Positions 33,079-44,676 of a stretch of DNA of 64,000 nt are shown here, one piece after another. Numbering within the stretch: the stretch's first letter is position 1; each line of letters starts with the position of its first letter. The position numbers and the translations under genes are program-made. The notes under the pieces were generated by a model, which saw only the letters and a list, made by a program, of their open reading frames with translations, was not told the origin of the DNA and made no database searches. The DNA is from Trichosphaerium sp. ATCC 40318 (taxonomy: Eukaryota; Discosea; Flabellinia; Trichosidae), in NCBI GenBank assembly GCA_038496445.1, contig JALMLS010000448.1:186001-250000 (forward strand), given 5' to 3'.

Positions 33079-34906
33079 TCAGGTTGGCTTAAATGGATTG
33101 TATGCAGTGCTTGCATTTGTTTTGTAATACTCAGATGAGTTACCAGATAAATTTCTGTGGCTGTATCTACTACCATATCCACGTTGTCCTGAAAAAATAT
33201 TAAATTTCTTATCTTGTGAGCAATATCACCCTTACCATAACAATTGTTTCCATATCTATACCCTGCATTATCATGACTGCGACGTACATGTTGTCTGCCG
33301 TAACGTCTTCCAAGAGACTTTCCACGATAGCTCCTAACTTCTCCTTCTCTTTTCAGCCAGTCTGGAACATCAGTACCAGCGTCTCGAAGCGTGCCAATGA
33401 GCTTCTTAGCAAGAGGGCGATCCTTTTGAGTAAAAAAAGCAGTTGCAACGCCTTTATTACCAGCACGGCCAGTGCGACCGATGCGATGGACGTATGCATC
33501 AATATTACTTGGCAAGTCGTAGTTTATCACGTGTGCGACATGAGGAACATCAAGTCCACGTGAAGCTACTGAAGTGGCTACGAGAATACGTGTACGTTGT
33601 TTCCTAAAGTCGGAAAGAGCAATATTTCTTTGCCGTTGGTCCTTGTTGCCATGAATAAAACCAGTCTTGGCTTTTTTGTAGTAATACAAAAGCCATCTAC
33701 CAAGAGCATCACAATCGGCTTTGCGTTCAACAAATACTATATTAGGTGTAAATCAAGAGTTTAGTAAAGCTCGCGGATGATATAGTGGTACCTAGTGTTT
33801 GCCCTGGGACGGAATCTAATTGTGAAATTAGTTCTTGTCGTTTTTCTTGGTTGTTTTTGATTTCAATTATCCTTTGTTCTACTAAGTCTGCTACAGCGCC
33901 AACTCTACCAACTTCAATGTATACATGTACGTTGCGCAAGAAAGCCTAGAACTAACAGTAAGGAACAACAAAAACAAAAACGTTACACGTGGTTTTTGTT
34001 TCAAGGAATGTAAGTTTAAAATAAAACGGTACCCTCGCCATCTGTTGGATTTGTTTTGGAAATGTTGCTGAGAACATAAAGGTACGACGGTAATCCGTAC
34101 TAGGCATATCGAAATTTTCAATAATCTTGTGCATATCAGGTACAAAACCCATGTCAAGCATTTGATCAGCTTCATCAAGAATAAGCGATGTTACTTGTTT
34201 TAAGCCAACTATCCCAGATTGCAAGAAATCGAGAAGTCTGCCAGGAGTAGCTACAAGAATATGACATCCGTTCCTTAGCTTTTCAATTTGCTTGTAGCGC
34301 TTCTCTCCTCCGTAACAGCATTGTACGATGAGACGACTACCTCGAGAAAACTAGGAATAGAATTAGAAAATAAAACTGTACTTGTTAAGCTTACCGTATT
34401 TGCGTCCTTCGTTATTTGTTGCGCCAGTTCACGTGTTGGCGCCAGTATAAGACAAGAAGGTACCGATGTGTACCTGTCCTTAGCATAAGGAAGGTCTTGG
34501 ATGAGGCTGTTGAGGACAGGAAGCAAGAATGCAGCGGTCTTGCCCGAACCTTAAAAACAGTAAGCACTTGAATCAACACATTCATGGCGCTGTTTTTTTT
34601 TTCTTTCGAAACGTACCTGTTTGCGCTGACGCCATTATATCGTTACCTTCGATTGCATAGGGTATGCCATACTGTTGTATAGGCGTAGGCTTTACAAAGT
34701 TTGCCGCTTTAATGTTGCTCAAGAGCGTATCATGCAGCCCAAACTTTGAAAAACTAGAACAGGGAGGTGGTTTCACTTCGCCATTTACTTTTACTTTAAT
34801 CTCAAAACAGCGCTCCTCAAATTTACTTGCTTTAAACGGGTGTTATCAAACAAATAAAGGAATTGTAAACAAAAGTAGTGAGGTCATACCTAGCGATGAC
34901 GTAGTT
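33079..34906 (-). CDS. DEAD-box RNA helicase, DDX3/Ded1-like
   Basis: Several exons. Helicase motifs in order: Q-motif region [16 protein letters not shown], motif [14 protein letters not shown] (split by an intron after the first Gly), Ia [13 protein letters not shown], Ib [76 protein letters not shown] and [13 protein letters not shown]. The C-terminal tail is Gly/Arg/Tyr/Asn-rich ([19 protein letters not shown]), reached by splicing at about 33230-33190, with stop at 33081-33079. The order and tail match Ded1/DDX3, which remodel mRNA in translation initiation. The N-terminal exon (about 34906-34890, NYVIA) and true start codon are not resolved. Confidence 0.88.
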
Positions 34907-34992
34907 CTAGATGGCGTGGTAGACTATGAAAGAAATTGGTAACAAAACAAGAATTTTATGGGAAAGCACAAGTGAAGCTTCCAAGCGAACGA

Positions 34993-35441
34993 TTAGGTTG
35001 ATGTATCGCTGTCGTAACCGTGCTCAGTCTTGACTGCACTTAGTGCTAACCCAAAGTAATTATACTTCTCATTAACATCCCTTCTGGTACACACATCGCA
35101 AGTAAAGGCATAGTCCTGCATACACCGCTGAAGGCGTTTTTCTCTTTCATTTGTGGTAGGTTTTGGTTAGAGAAACCATTTGTACGTAACGCAGCGGTAA
35201 ACTAGGTCAGAACCGTTCGTAAAGGATCATAACGAGAGCCAGATTTGTAGAACGGAAACTAACCTTCAGGAGGAACCTTTTTTACTCACGGTTGTCTTGA
35301 GAGGGATATAACAAGGCTTGTGTTACGTACGCCTATGTTGTACTCTGTTTTATTACGTGTAGGGATACAATCCGTCCTTTGCCGTTTAGGTACGACGTTA
35401 TCAGTTGGATAGAGTTTTCGTTTCCTAAATTTATCAGCCAT
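34993..35441 (-). CDS. Hypothetical protein with basic N-terminus and Cys pair
   Basis: ATG 35441 begins MADKFRKRKLYPTDNVVPKR, a nuclear-signal-like stretch. After one or two introns the C-terminal exon reads NEREKRLQRCMQDYAFTCDV, CTRRDVNEKYNYFGLALSAV and ends KTEHGYDSDTST with TAA 34995-34993. Only one CxxC pair is visible. I do not recognise the family, and the middle joins are uncertain. Its promoter faces the region upstream of the SNF2 gene. Confidence 0.5.
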
Positions 35442-35649
35442 TGCTTTGGGAAATGTCAATGCGGATTTTGTTAAGTCAAGGCAGCCAGAAATTTCGCCAA
35501 AATTTATGCTGCAACCAAAGATTGAACAACATCTTTGCAACACACGAAATAAAGAAGTGCACGCGTCTTCGGCAAGTTGGTAGCCAGAGAATGTGCTCTA
35601 TTTGCTTCTAGTCCTGCAATCACGAGTTGTTACTTTAGTGCGATCAATG

Positions 35650-35910
35650 TTAGGGTGCTACCGTAGTCAATCTTGTGACTCTTGACTTCGGTTGTAATTT
35701 TGACACTAGTATAACAGGATCACGTATGAAGCATTTGGTCAACCTTAAATATCTGAGAATAGGATGTAACATACCTAAGTTACAAAGATAGTTTGAAACA
35801 AACAAAATCTGAGATGTATTACTTTTGAAGGAGGGCCGACATTTGTACCATATTTCAAAAGAGGATGACGCGTTGGGTATTAGTTTATCATCGTTTGCTC
35901 CGAAGGACAT
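35650..35910 (-). CDS. Possible small protein (86 aa), unrecognised
   Basis: An ATG-initiated open frame (MSFGANDDKLIPNASSSFEI ... ) ending TAA at 35650. Composition looks protein-like, with no domain. Could be an exon of the neighbouring minus-strand gene or chance. A GT...AG pair inside it would give a 22-nt intron, too short to trust. Confidence 0.25.
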   Translation of the reverse strand: MSFGANDDKLIPNASSSFEIWYKCRPSFKSNTSQILFVSNYLCNLGMLHPILRYLRLTKCFIRDPVILVSKLQPKSRVTRLTTVAP

Positions 35911-36235
35911 ACTACAACGGTAGTTTGTTTCCAGTTTTCTATTCCAAGACGCAATAGTATTGTTCTCTCAGAGACAGCTTTAGTTGATTTCTAATACTGG
36001 TGAGTTTCGATTGCTTCCTGTGTTGAAGTAAACTAACGTTATTGAGTGATAAATTTAATCTCAGTACACTAAAACTGAGTTTGACAAGAAATATGCTTTC
36101 ATTTAAAACGAGGGTAAACCCTAGGTTCGATGGAGAATCTGTGTTGTACTACAAAAGTAACGGTTTGCGCCTGTATTTAAGCTCCGCTTAAGTCAAACCA
36201 ACCAAACAAACATTTAAAACGCTGCGCGGTACGGA
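35911..36235. other. Intergenic, promoter of the SNF2 gene
   Basis: Spacer of about 325 bases with nothing coding recognised. Confidence 0.45.
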
Positions 36236-39200
36236 ATGGACATGTCTGACGAGGATTTGGACGACTTTGACGCCGCTAGTCAGCTCAAATACCTGAGATA
36301 CAGCCATAAAAGGGAACGTACGTATAATGTAACAATAAGTATTCAAACGCATCATTTTATTCAAATTTACGACTTTGAAGCGTTTTCAGGCAATTCAAGT
36401 AACGCTACTTGCTAAAATGTCATTATAGCGAAAACCTGTATACAAACGCCCAAAACATTCAATGGAAGCCCATTTAGGCAAATAAATCCGCGTAAAAAGA
36501 CAACACAAGAAATAGAGAAATTACCCAATGCCGTTAGTAACACAGGTGAATACAAACGCGCTATTCTAACGTGATAACAAAATGTAGCATGTGTTGATCT
36601 AACAGAAGTCCCGCCACAGCAACTCACTCTTGATGAGACCCTCCAGCTACCTAGTTTATGCGACAGCATGGGTACGACCCATTAAAACTAACCACAAGCA
36701 GAATAAGCTGTTCTCTCAGCGCTTGATTTGCAATCAATCTTATTTTTTTTGTAGAGCCAATACCAGACGACTCACCATCAAAGAGTGATATTTTCGATGG
36801 TTCTTCATCTGATTCTGATGGCTTTGTACCAGAGATTTTCTCTCCGACAAAATTGGATCATAACATGAAGCTAGAACTTCCATTGCAAGCTTTTGATGAT
36901 GGTACAAGTTTTTTTATTTGTGCGAAGAAAAAAAAGTTCAATGAAAAAAATTTGCTATTTGTATCGCGACTGATACGTAATTTTCATTTATTTTTATTTT
37001 TACTATACTTGAGTACACTTTGGCAAATTAACGTCTAATAACTTTTGTTGAGCTTGAAAAAACGCGATTTTGTGCACAACAGTTATCTCTCCAAAGAACA
37101 TATTTTTCAATTATTAGGTAGTCTTGTCTAATACAATATAAAAAAGCAGGTTCAAATGTTTCAATAAAAAATGAAACAAGAGATAACGTCAGGAACGATG
37201 ATAAACAAAATGGATATACAAATAATGATCAGGATGTCATATGTATATCAAGTGATGAAGAGAATGTATTTATGAGTGAGTTATCGACTAAGCTGAGTCC
37301 TGATAATCCTTTGAACTCTTTCTTTGATTGTTTGGATAAAATTAAACCGTTTCAACAATCATCAACTCTTGGAGTGCCTGGGAACCCACTATTTATATCT
37401 ACAGTCCCTCAAATGAATTTATTCCCACCTGATAATAGTACCAATACTTATACAAGTCCTTATATGTTCGAAGAAGAAGAAAAGGAACCAGAGTACGCTC
37501 AGAAATCTTTTCAACTTTTCTTTTTGTTGATTTGACTCAGATACGAAGAATTCCCTGCAGACTACCCTAAAGAAATAAAAGGATGTACATCGAAATTATA
37601 TGAACACCAAAGAGTTGCTTTACAGTGGCTCTTGACACGTGAAAAGAATTGTTTCCATGGTGTCAGAGGCGGGATGTAAGTTCAGTTTTTTTTTTCATTG
37701 AAATGTTTCTGATGAATCTTTAAGGCTTTGTGATGAAATGGGTCTTGGAAAGACTCTATGTTTACTCTCTTTGGTTGCTACAGATTTAAGCAGGAATGAT
37801 AATGTCGATGATGCAGATTTAATGTGGCAGAATGATCCAACACTCATTGTTTGCAGTAAAACTTTAATTGGTGTATGGGAAAGGGAAATCAAAAACCATT
37901 TCAAACGTACTCTTACCAAACTTTTTTTTGAGAAGTTCTAACTTTCTATTGCTTTGTTAGGTGGTACTCTAAAGTACCTTAGATTTTATCAACGAGATGG
38001 TAAAGCTGCTAGTATGTCAGATGTACAGCGACAGAATATTATAATAACGACATACGAGACAGTACGTCTTTGACGAAACCTATTTTTTTTTTCTGATATG
38101 TTTTTATTAGGTCCGAGGAAGATGTAAAGCCAGATGGGCTGAGGATGAGAAAGAGCTTACAGAAAAATGTGAAAAGGAAGGTTTAGATGAAAGAAGAACA
38201 GCACAAGTGTTACGTAAATACAAAGCGAACAAGCTTCCATGGAAACCTTTCAAAAAGTACAAACCCTTTTTTTGTTGGTGAAATTTTAACTTTGACTTTT
38301 AGACTTGCTCCAAAATTCCGAAGAGGTCACGACCTCCTATTCAGTCGTAAATGGCATCGTATCATTTGTGATGAAGCTCATACATTTCGTAACCCTAAAA
38401 CAGCACTAGCACGTTCAATAAGTTCACTAGCTGCAACCTACAGGTGATGGACTTTTTATCCGATAAGTTTCCACAAAAAAAACTTAACAAAGCTTAGGTG
38501 GTATGTCAGTGGAACACCAATTCAGAATTCAAGCAAAGATCTATACAGGTAAGTATTAAGAGATCAGGTCTTTCATGTACATGAGAGTTTATATTGAACG
38601 ACCCTTAGTGCTCTAAGATTTCTTGATTTCAAGCATAGAGATGTAGAAAATATGCGGAGGTGGAACCACCGTGTCAGGTATTTAGCTTTTTTCTAAACTA
38701 TATGTGCACTTTGTTTCTGATGCGATATGATAGGCAACTTGACTATAATCGTGCTCGAAGAAGTGAGAATAACGCATGGTTACATCACTTGATGCTACTC
38801 CGGACCAAGGACAGCATTCATGCTGGTAACTTAAGCTTCTTTATTTTGAAGTTTAATTAAACATTTCACTACAGATGCAGAGGCATACGAAGCCAAAATC
38901 GCACTTGAGAAAAACACTAAGGATGGTGTTATAATGATAGATGTAGATGATGAAGATGATGAAGAAGAATGTGAGAGTAAACGTGGTGTTAAAAGAGAAA
39001 GAGAAGGATCTGAATCTCCACAAAGAAATGTTAAACGGATGAAGAGATTACAACCTGCTATAGTTAATGTTCATAAAATGAAGTTTGAATTCAAAGTTGA
39101 GAGGGATCTATACAAATACTATAAAGGTGAAGCTGTTGATAACCTTAAAAAATATAGAGATAAAGCAAATGATTGGGCTAATGTTCTTTCTGCTTTATTA

Positions 39201-40405
39201 CGAATGAGACAGGTACAAAAAACTTCAATTCTTTCTTTTTATTTTTCGAAAAAAAACTACTTTGGAGAAAGCTTTATGCTCAAGTTTTATCTTGTAACTT
39301 GATTTCTGATAATCAATACGCTCTCTGAGTGTTTTAATTTCCTCCAGGCTCTACTTCAAACCAAAAAAAAAAGCCAAGAAAAAAAGGCTTGTATTTTCTC
39401 ACTTCTTTTTCCTTATCACTTTGTTTATTAGATTTGTTGTTCTCCTTTACTAGTTCCTCCGGGTAAAAGTGAATTAAATAAAGGTACGTGATTGCTATTA
39501 GACAATTGGTTTAAAGGGAGTAATTGTTTTCGTAGATGAAAAAGCACATGATGTTAAGTCATTGAAAGAGTGTTGTGCTGATGCTATCATAAAGTATAGA
39601 GTATCTTATGATGATTCAGCTATACCAAGAGAATTATCTACATTTGTTGATGGCGTAAGACTATCAGAACCTGGAATGCAATCATCTAAAATAGTACAAC
39701 TTATAACATACTTGAAGAATATACCTCCAGATGAAAAACTATTGGTTTTTTCAGAATGGACCAAGTTACTTGATGTTGTTGGGAAATGCTTGAAAAAGTT
39801 TGGTTATAATTTTAGTAGACTCGATGGTTCACAAAGCTTGGATGTACGATGTAGAAATGTAGCAAGATTCAAAGAAGACAAGACAAGAAAGGTATGTTCT
39901 TTTTTGGTTTTTTTTTTCTTGGTCTTGCTGTTGTTAGAAAAAGGCGTCTCGTTGCTGATTTGATGTTTAGGTCATGTTACTTTCTACTCGAGTTGGTGGA
40001 GAAGGTTTAAATCTAACAGATGCGAACCATGTTATATTTATGGAACCGTGGTGGTAAGTGTTGTCTTTCTCTTCTTTTTTTCTTTTTTTTCTTTTGGATG
40101 TCATGGTTAATAGTCGTGTAGGAATCCTTATGTTGAGGAACAAGCTATTGCACGTGCTCACAGGAACGGACAAACGAGGCCTGTGAATGTGACCTACTTT
40201 GTAATGGAGGTATGTCGAATATTTTACGTCTTTTGTACATTATTGTTTTGTTAATGGTTTTATTTAGGATACTGTAGAGCAACGCGTTTTAGATATTGCT
40301 GAAGCTAAGAAGAACTTGGCTAAAGAAATTTTAATGTCTGCCAGAAGTAACTCTCTTGATAAGGGTGCAGTCGCAAGGCTTATCGGTACGGACACGTGTC
40401 CTTAA
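36236..40405 (+). CDS. SNF2-family ATPase, RAD5/RAD16-TTF2-like, without RING insertion
   Basis: About 18 exons from ATG 36236 (MDMSDEDLDDFDAASQLKYL). The N-terminal 350 or so residues are acidic/Ser-rich and disordered-looking. The ATPase shows KLYEHQRVALQWLLTREKNC, motif I LCDEMGLGKTLCLLSL, Ia PTLIVCSKTLIGVWEREIKN, motif II RIICDEAHTFRNPKTALA (DEAH), III WYVSGTPIQNSSKDLYSALR. After a long charged insert with a KR-rich nuclear signal come IV LLVFSEWTKLLDVV, SRLDGSQSLDVR, V VMLLSTRVGGEGLNLTDANH and VI EEQAIARAHRNGQTRPVNV. Order and wording match RAD5/16, HLTF and TTF2. The insert lacks the Cys/His spacing of a RING finger, so TTF2/lodestar-like is the better comparison. It presumably moves or evicts DNA-bound proteins in the nucleus. 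TAA 40403-40405. Confidence 0.88.
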
Positions 40406-40924
40406 TTTTTTTCGTTGACACAGATGTTCAAAATGCTGTTTTTTAATTTAAATTCATATTAGGTTATTAACTTGACCTCCTGGACCTTCTCTCTTTTATG
40501 TACACAGTGTAGATAATATTATTGTATTTTTACAACTCTAAAACACCTCCTCCTTTGTTACTACGTATAACGATGATATTTGGAGTGTAAATAAATGTTA
40601 AAAGTATTGAAAGAAGTTAAGGACACTCATTCAACAAAGAAAAGAAAAATGAAGAAATAATTATTTTCATAATTTGTTATTTGAATTACCCATGTTAACA
40701 ATTGGAGGAAATTAATAGCAGCTATCCGTCCGGAACAATTTGTTGCTGTCTACACGCGACAATATTAGCCGTTCAGCCACCGCAATTTTGTCTACAACTC
40801 CCTTCGCTCAGTTTTTTTGGGGTTATGAGACCTTCCAAAATTAGTTTATCGCTCTTGGCCTACATTCTTGGCCAGCATCTTTTTGAGAACGACACTGGCT
40901 TAATTCAAATAATAACAACTCGTA
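40406..40924. other. Intergenic stretch, no supported gene
   Basis: Spacer between SNF2 and copine-like genes. A frame at 40702-40932 has no similarity and starts with a non-ATG or weak ATG context; it may be 5' UTR of the next gene. Confidence 0.45.
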
Positions 40925-42552
40925 ATGGGTAACAGCAAGTCTAAGAAGAGCGCCAGAGGTCGTAGCTCCCCTCGTAGCAAAAGTGGTTTTCAAGCAATAC
41001 CCGACAAATACCAAACACTACAAGAAGTACAAGGTACGATACAGTTCTACGCTGCGAGTATACTGACATTGAACAAGATGCTTTACGTGCTGCCGGATTA
41101 GAAAGCTCAAATCGTACGTACCAGAGCTACAATAAACCGTCTGAGCGTCATGTGACGAAAGCATGAGGCGTTACAATTCTTAAAATTCTTACAATTGTTT
41201 TATAGTCATCATTGGCGTCGATTACACCAAATCGAACACTTGGAATGGTAAACGAACCTTTGGTGGAAACAATTTACACGCCATCTTTCCAAACGCAATG
41301 AATCCGTAAGCACCAATACCCAACCAGCCTACTGAACCTACTAGATACCAAGAGGTCATTGATATTGTTGGTAGAACCTTAGAACCATTCGATGATGATA
41401 AACTTATCCCAGTACGCCTACAAAACCCTCGCTGTGTCTTCTAGCGTCTTATAATATTATAGGTTCTTGGGTATGCTCACAGTGAACTTAATATTCTCTA
41501 AAACCATTTTACCGTTACCAAACGTACCCAAACTTATTCTCTCACAGGTTTGGTGATGCTACAACCACTGATAAGTCAGTTTTCCCATTTTTTCCAGACA
41601 GACCTTGCAACGGATTTCAAGAAGCACTTGTTCGATACGCTGAGGTTCGTTTTACCTTATTCCTAACACTTCAGTACAGAAAAAAAATTCTAACGTAATT
41701 TTCCAGATTACGCCAAACGTAAAACTCTCAGGACCAACTTCATTCGCACCACTCATACGTGGTACGTCCTACAAACTATTTTATTTGTTTTTTGAAACTC
41801 GATTTTCTTTTAAATTATTTTATTTTTATATCTCTACTACGACACTTGGTCGGAATAAAACAGCGTAAAAAGGATTTACACTGATGTATTATGTATTATA
41901 GAGGCAATTAAAATCGTACAGCAAGACGGTGGTTATCATATTTTGGTGATTATTGCTGATGGACAAGTAAATAACGTACAGGATACTACACAAGCTATTG
42001 TTGAAGCAACAAAGTATCCAATATCGATCATATGTATTGGCGTAGGTGATGGTAAGTCAAAAAAGAAAACAATGTTTTTTTCTTTTTTTTTTTTCAAAGC
42101 TTATTTGCAGCACTGCTTGCTTCTAAAAATGTTACTTTAATTCGAAGTGTTGCTTATAAAATTCTCCTTTTTTGTTTTGTTTGTAATACGAGTGATGTAT
42201 GCGTTACTTTTATTAGTAATCATTGATAAAGGCTAAGATTTTTCGTGTTTTTATTTAGGTCCTTGGGATTTGATGGAAAAATTTGATGATGAACTACCAA
42301 AGCGTAGATTTGATAACTTTCAGTTTGTGGATTATCATGGGACTATGCTTCGCGCTGAGAATCGTGAAGTGACATTCTCGTATGTCGTCGAACATTTTTT
42401 TTTGTGGATTCGTTACTTATTTTTTTCTGTGTAGTGTCAACGCCTTACAGGAGATTCCTGATCAATTTTTGTACGTTTTGTTTTAGTTTATTCTGTATAA
42501 TTTTTTAACGTATTCTTGGTTTTAAAGAGCTCTTAGTGAGCAAGATTTTTGA
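40925..42552 (+). CDS. Copine-type von Willebrand A domain protein with myristoylation-type N-terminus
   Basis: ATG 40925 begins MGNSKSKKSARGRSSPRSKS, fitting N-myristoylation plus a basic patch. Next comes YQTLQEVQ, then ALRAAGLESSN and the copine vWA: IIGVDYTKSNTWNGKRTFGG (MIDAS variant DxTxS), NPYQEVIDIVGRTLEPFDDD, IPVFGFGDATTTDKSVFPFF, FQEALVRYAEITPNVKLSGP, TSFAPLIREAIKIV, ILVIIADGQVN and SIICIGVGDGPWDLMEKFDD. It ends ALQEIPDQFLALSEQDF with TGA 42550-42552. There are no C2 domains and no RING, so it differs from animal copines and from plant RGLG ligases, whose N-terminus it resembles. A membrane-anchored Ca/Mg-dependent adaptor is likely (inference). Confidence 0.87.
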
Positions 42553-42880
42553 CTGAGTTATCAGTTTTTTTTGTGTTTTTTTTTTTTGGAGTTTTATGTT
42601 ACAACACAGTTTCTTTGACTTCGTATTTAATGCTAATAATTAATGTAGGGAGATTCAGCGTTTGCAATTAATGTAGTAGCACTATTGACCGTCATTATTT
42701 TTCTTCAAACACAAAAAAACCTTGTACCAATAAAATCAAATTAGTTCTGCTAAAAAACGTACCAGATCATTTTTTTTTCTCTACACAAATTCGTTGAAAG
42801 TTCAAACAAAAGTAACGTCATGTAAAGTCTTTCGCACAATTTTTTTTGTAGTTCACCGTATTCGGACTTCTATTATTGTA
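42553..42880. other. Intergenic stretch, no gene seen
   Basis: AT-rich spacer between copine-like and Ras-like genes, with long T runs. No coding evidence. Confidence 0.5.
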
Positions 42881-43668
42881 ATGGAAACTAAAGTTACTGT
42901 AACGGGTGAATTGGGTGCTGGAAAGACTACTCTAGCGATGAGATACATTACCGGCGAGTTTGTTCCAGATGCTGACCCAACACATGCTGAGACATACCAC
43001 AAGCAGGTAATCATTGATGGAGAGTCAATATCAGCCACTATTTGGGATGAAACAGTAGATGCTTTAAGAAAAGGAACCGCAGGCCGGGAGCATCGACAGC
43101 ATTCAGCAGTAATTTTGGTATATTCTATAACGGATAAGTCAAGTTTTGAAGGCCTTGCGGAAAAAGTGGAAGAAATAACAGAGTACGCCAACGAATTTTT
43201 GCTTTTTTCCGAATTCCACCATTGAAAGTTATCTAAACGCCTTCAAACAATGTCAAAACGGTACACTATGTACAGGTGTTATACTGTCTAAGTAATACGC
43301 CAACCATGTACGGTTGTAGGCTTGTTTTCTTAGTTGAAAAGTAACTTTTGACACTGCATCAAACCTTCTTTTTGTTCACGTTTGTGTTTATTGACATGGT
43401 TGTATTTAGTATCAAATGGGGATCTGATAAGTTTCCTATAGTAATAGTTGGTTGCAAAGCGGATCTCACTGATGATAGACAAGTTACTGAACAAGAAGGT
43501 AAAGAACTAGCTGATTTCTTGAAATGTGGGTTTTATGAGACGTCAGCAAAGTCAAACACAAATGTCAATGAAGCATTTGAGTATATTTTAAAAGAGACAA
43601 AGAAGTTTGACGCAGAACAACTCGCTAAATATAATTCTTCTAAGACCAAACGTTGTACTGTAATGTAA
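42881..43668 (+). CDS. Ras-like small GTPase with altered G3 and G4 motifs
   Basis: Two exons: ATG 42881 to about 43195, then about 43413-43668. P-loop GELGAGKTTLAMRY, effector-loop region DPTHAETYHKQVIIDGE (switch I Thr kept), and G5 ETSAK are Ras-like; the C-terminus is KRCTVM, a prenylation CaaX box. The G3 DxxG reads WDETVD, losing the glycine and the catalytic glutamine position, and G4 NKxD reads CKAD. The insert LRKGTAGREHRQHSAVILVY otherwise aligns with Ras. Loss of G3 glycine/glutamine predicts slow or no GTP hydrolysis; weaker G4 predicts low guanine selectivity. Membrane signalling is inferred. Confidence 0.87.
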
Positions 43669-43904
43669 AAAACTGTATCAAAGAAAAAAAAAAAAATACA
43701 TAAGCCGTTTCACTCTAACCTCGGTTTTACTTACTAAACACGTGATAACATGATATGCATAGAGTATGCACGATTTACTACCTTTCCGCTAAAAGCAGAA
43801 AAATCACAAACGCATAACGAGTGCCCAAGGTTGTGCAAAATGATTTTCACTAACAAAAAGGATCCGAAAGTTGTGAGAATTGTTCTTTCTTTTTAGGTTT
43901 TGTA

Positions 43905-44297
43905 TCATTCACCATACATGCGTTTTGCGATACAATCAGCCACACTCATACCACCTTTTGCGATTGCACGTCGACTATATTGGCAGTGAAAGTTAAGAGA
44001 ACAATTGTTAGAAAAGTTGTAAAGCGACGCCTGCATATCATCGTCTGAGAACTTAAAACCTTCCTCATCAGTTATGTAGTCATGCGTTAGGTTCCCTGCA
44101 GCCTCCAAAACATCGTTTGGAGTATCATGAGGCTTCATTCTTAGCCGGTGACGCTCTCCACAGTACGCATTGTTTATATCGTACACTGTGACGAAAGCAG
44201 TTATTTTTTTACACGCTTTCTCTTTTTCTGGGTCACCGAGGCCAAATTTTCGCGTATGCCAGAACCAATTTATCGTTTTGTTGATTGCCTTGTCCAT
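43905..44297 (-). CDS. Hypothetical protein (130 aa)
   Basis: Open frame from ATG 44297: MDKAINKTINWFWHTRKFGL, a mixed charged middle with RHRLRMKPHDTPNDVLEAAG, then DDDMQASLYNFSNNCSLNFH and ending DCIAKRMYGE. Four cysteines lie within the last two thirds; no signal peptide. Convergent with the Ras-like gene. I do not recognise the family; the steady composition and length support a real gene. Confidence 0.5.
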   Translation of the reverse strand: MDKAINKTINWFWHTRKFGLGDPEKEKACKKITAFVTVYDINNAYCGERHRLRMKPHDTPNDVLEAAGNLTHDYITDEEGFKFSDDDMQASLYNFSNNCSLNFHCQYSRRAIAKGGMSVADCIAKRMYGE

Positions 44298-44676
44298 ATC
44301 TTGAGTTTTGACTTGTCGTAGACTTCATCTTGAATCTCAGAAGAGATTTATTTACTGTGTGACAAGTTTTTGGTAGCCTTTACATACCACGTGTATAAAC
44401 CGGCGCGAGCGTACTGAGTTCGCTGTAAATGTCCACTGAGATATGTCAGCATAAGTGTTATGTACAGTTTTAAATTTATATCACGTTGGGTTTTTCTACA
44501 GAGTAAACCGTTATGAATTACTGCTAGCATGATCGTAACGCAAAAAATACGAAGTGGGAGGTAGCAAAGCCCAAAATTTGACGTTAAGTTGTGTTAATAC
44601 TGTGACAACTTAAACTGCACAACGTCGCATTTTATTTGAATTTAGCAGTTTGTTTTAGTACAAGTAGTTCGCAAAC
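44298..44676. other. Divergent spacer, possible upstream exon
   Basis: Contains a 60-codon minus-strand ATG frame (44530-44348) without recognisable content, which could be an upstream exon of the hypothetical gene, but no in-frame splice could be found. Confidence 0.4.

Noticed and set aside
43905..44530. Joining the 44530-44348 frame to the 130-residue hypothetical gene
   Set aside because: The available GT-AG pairs shift the frame, so no supported join exists.
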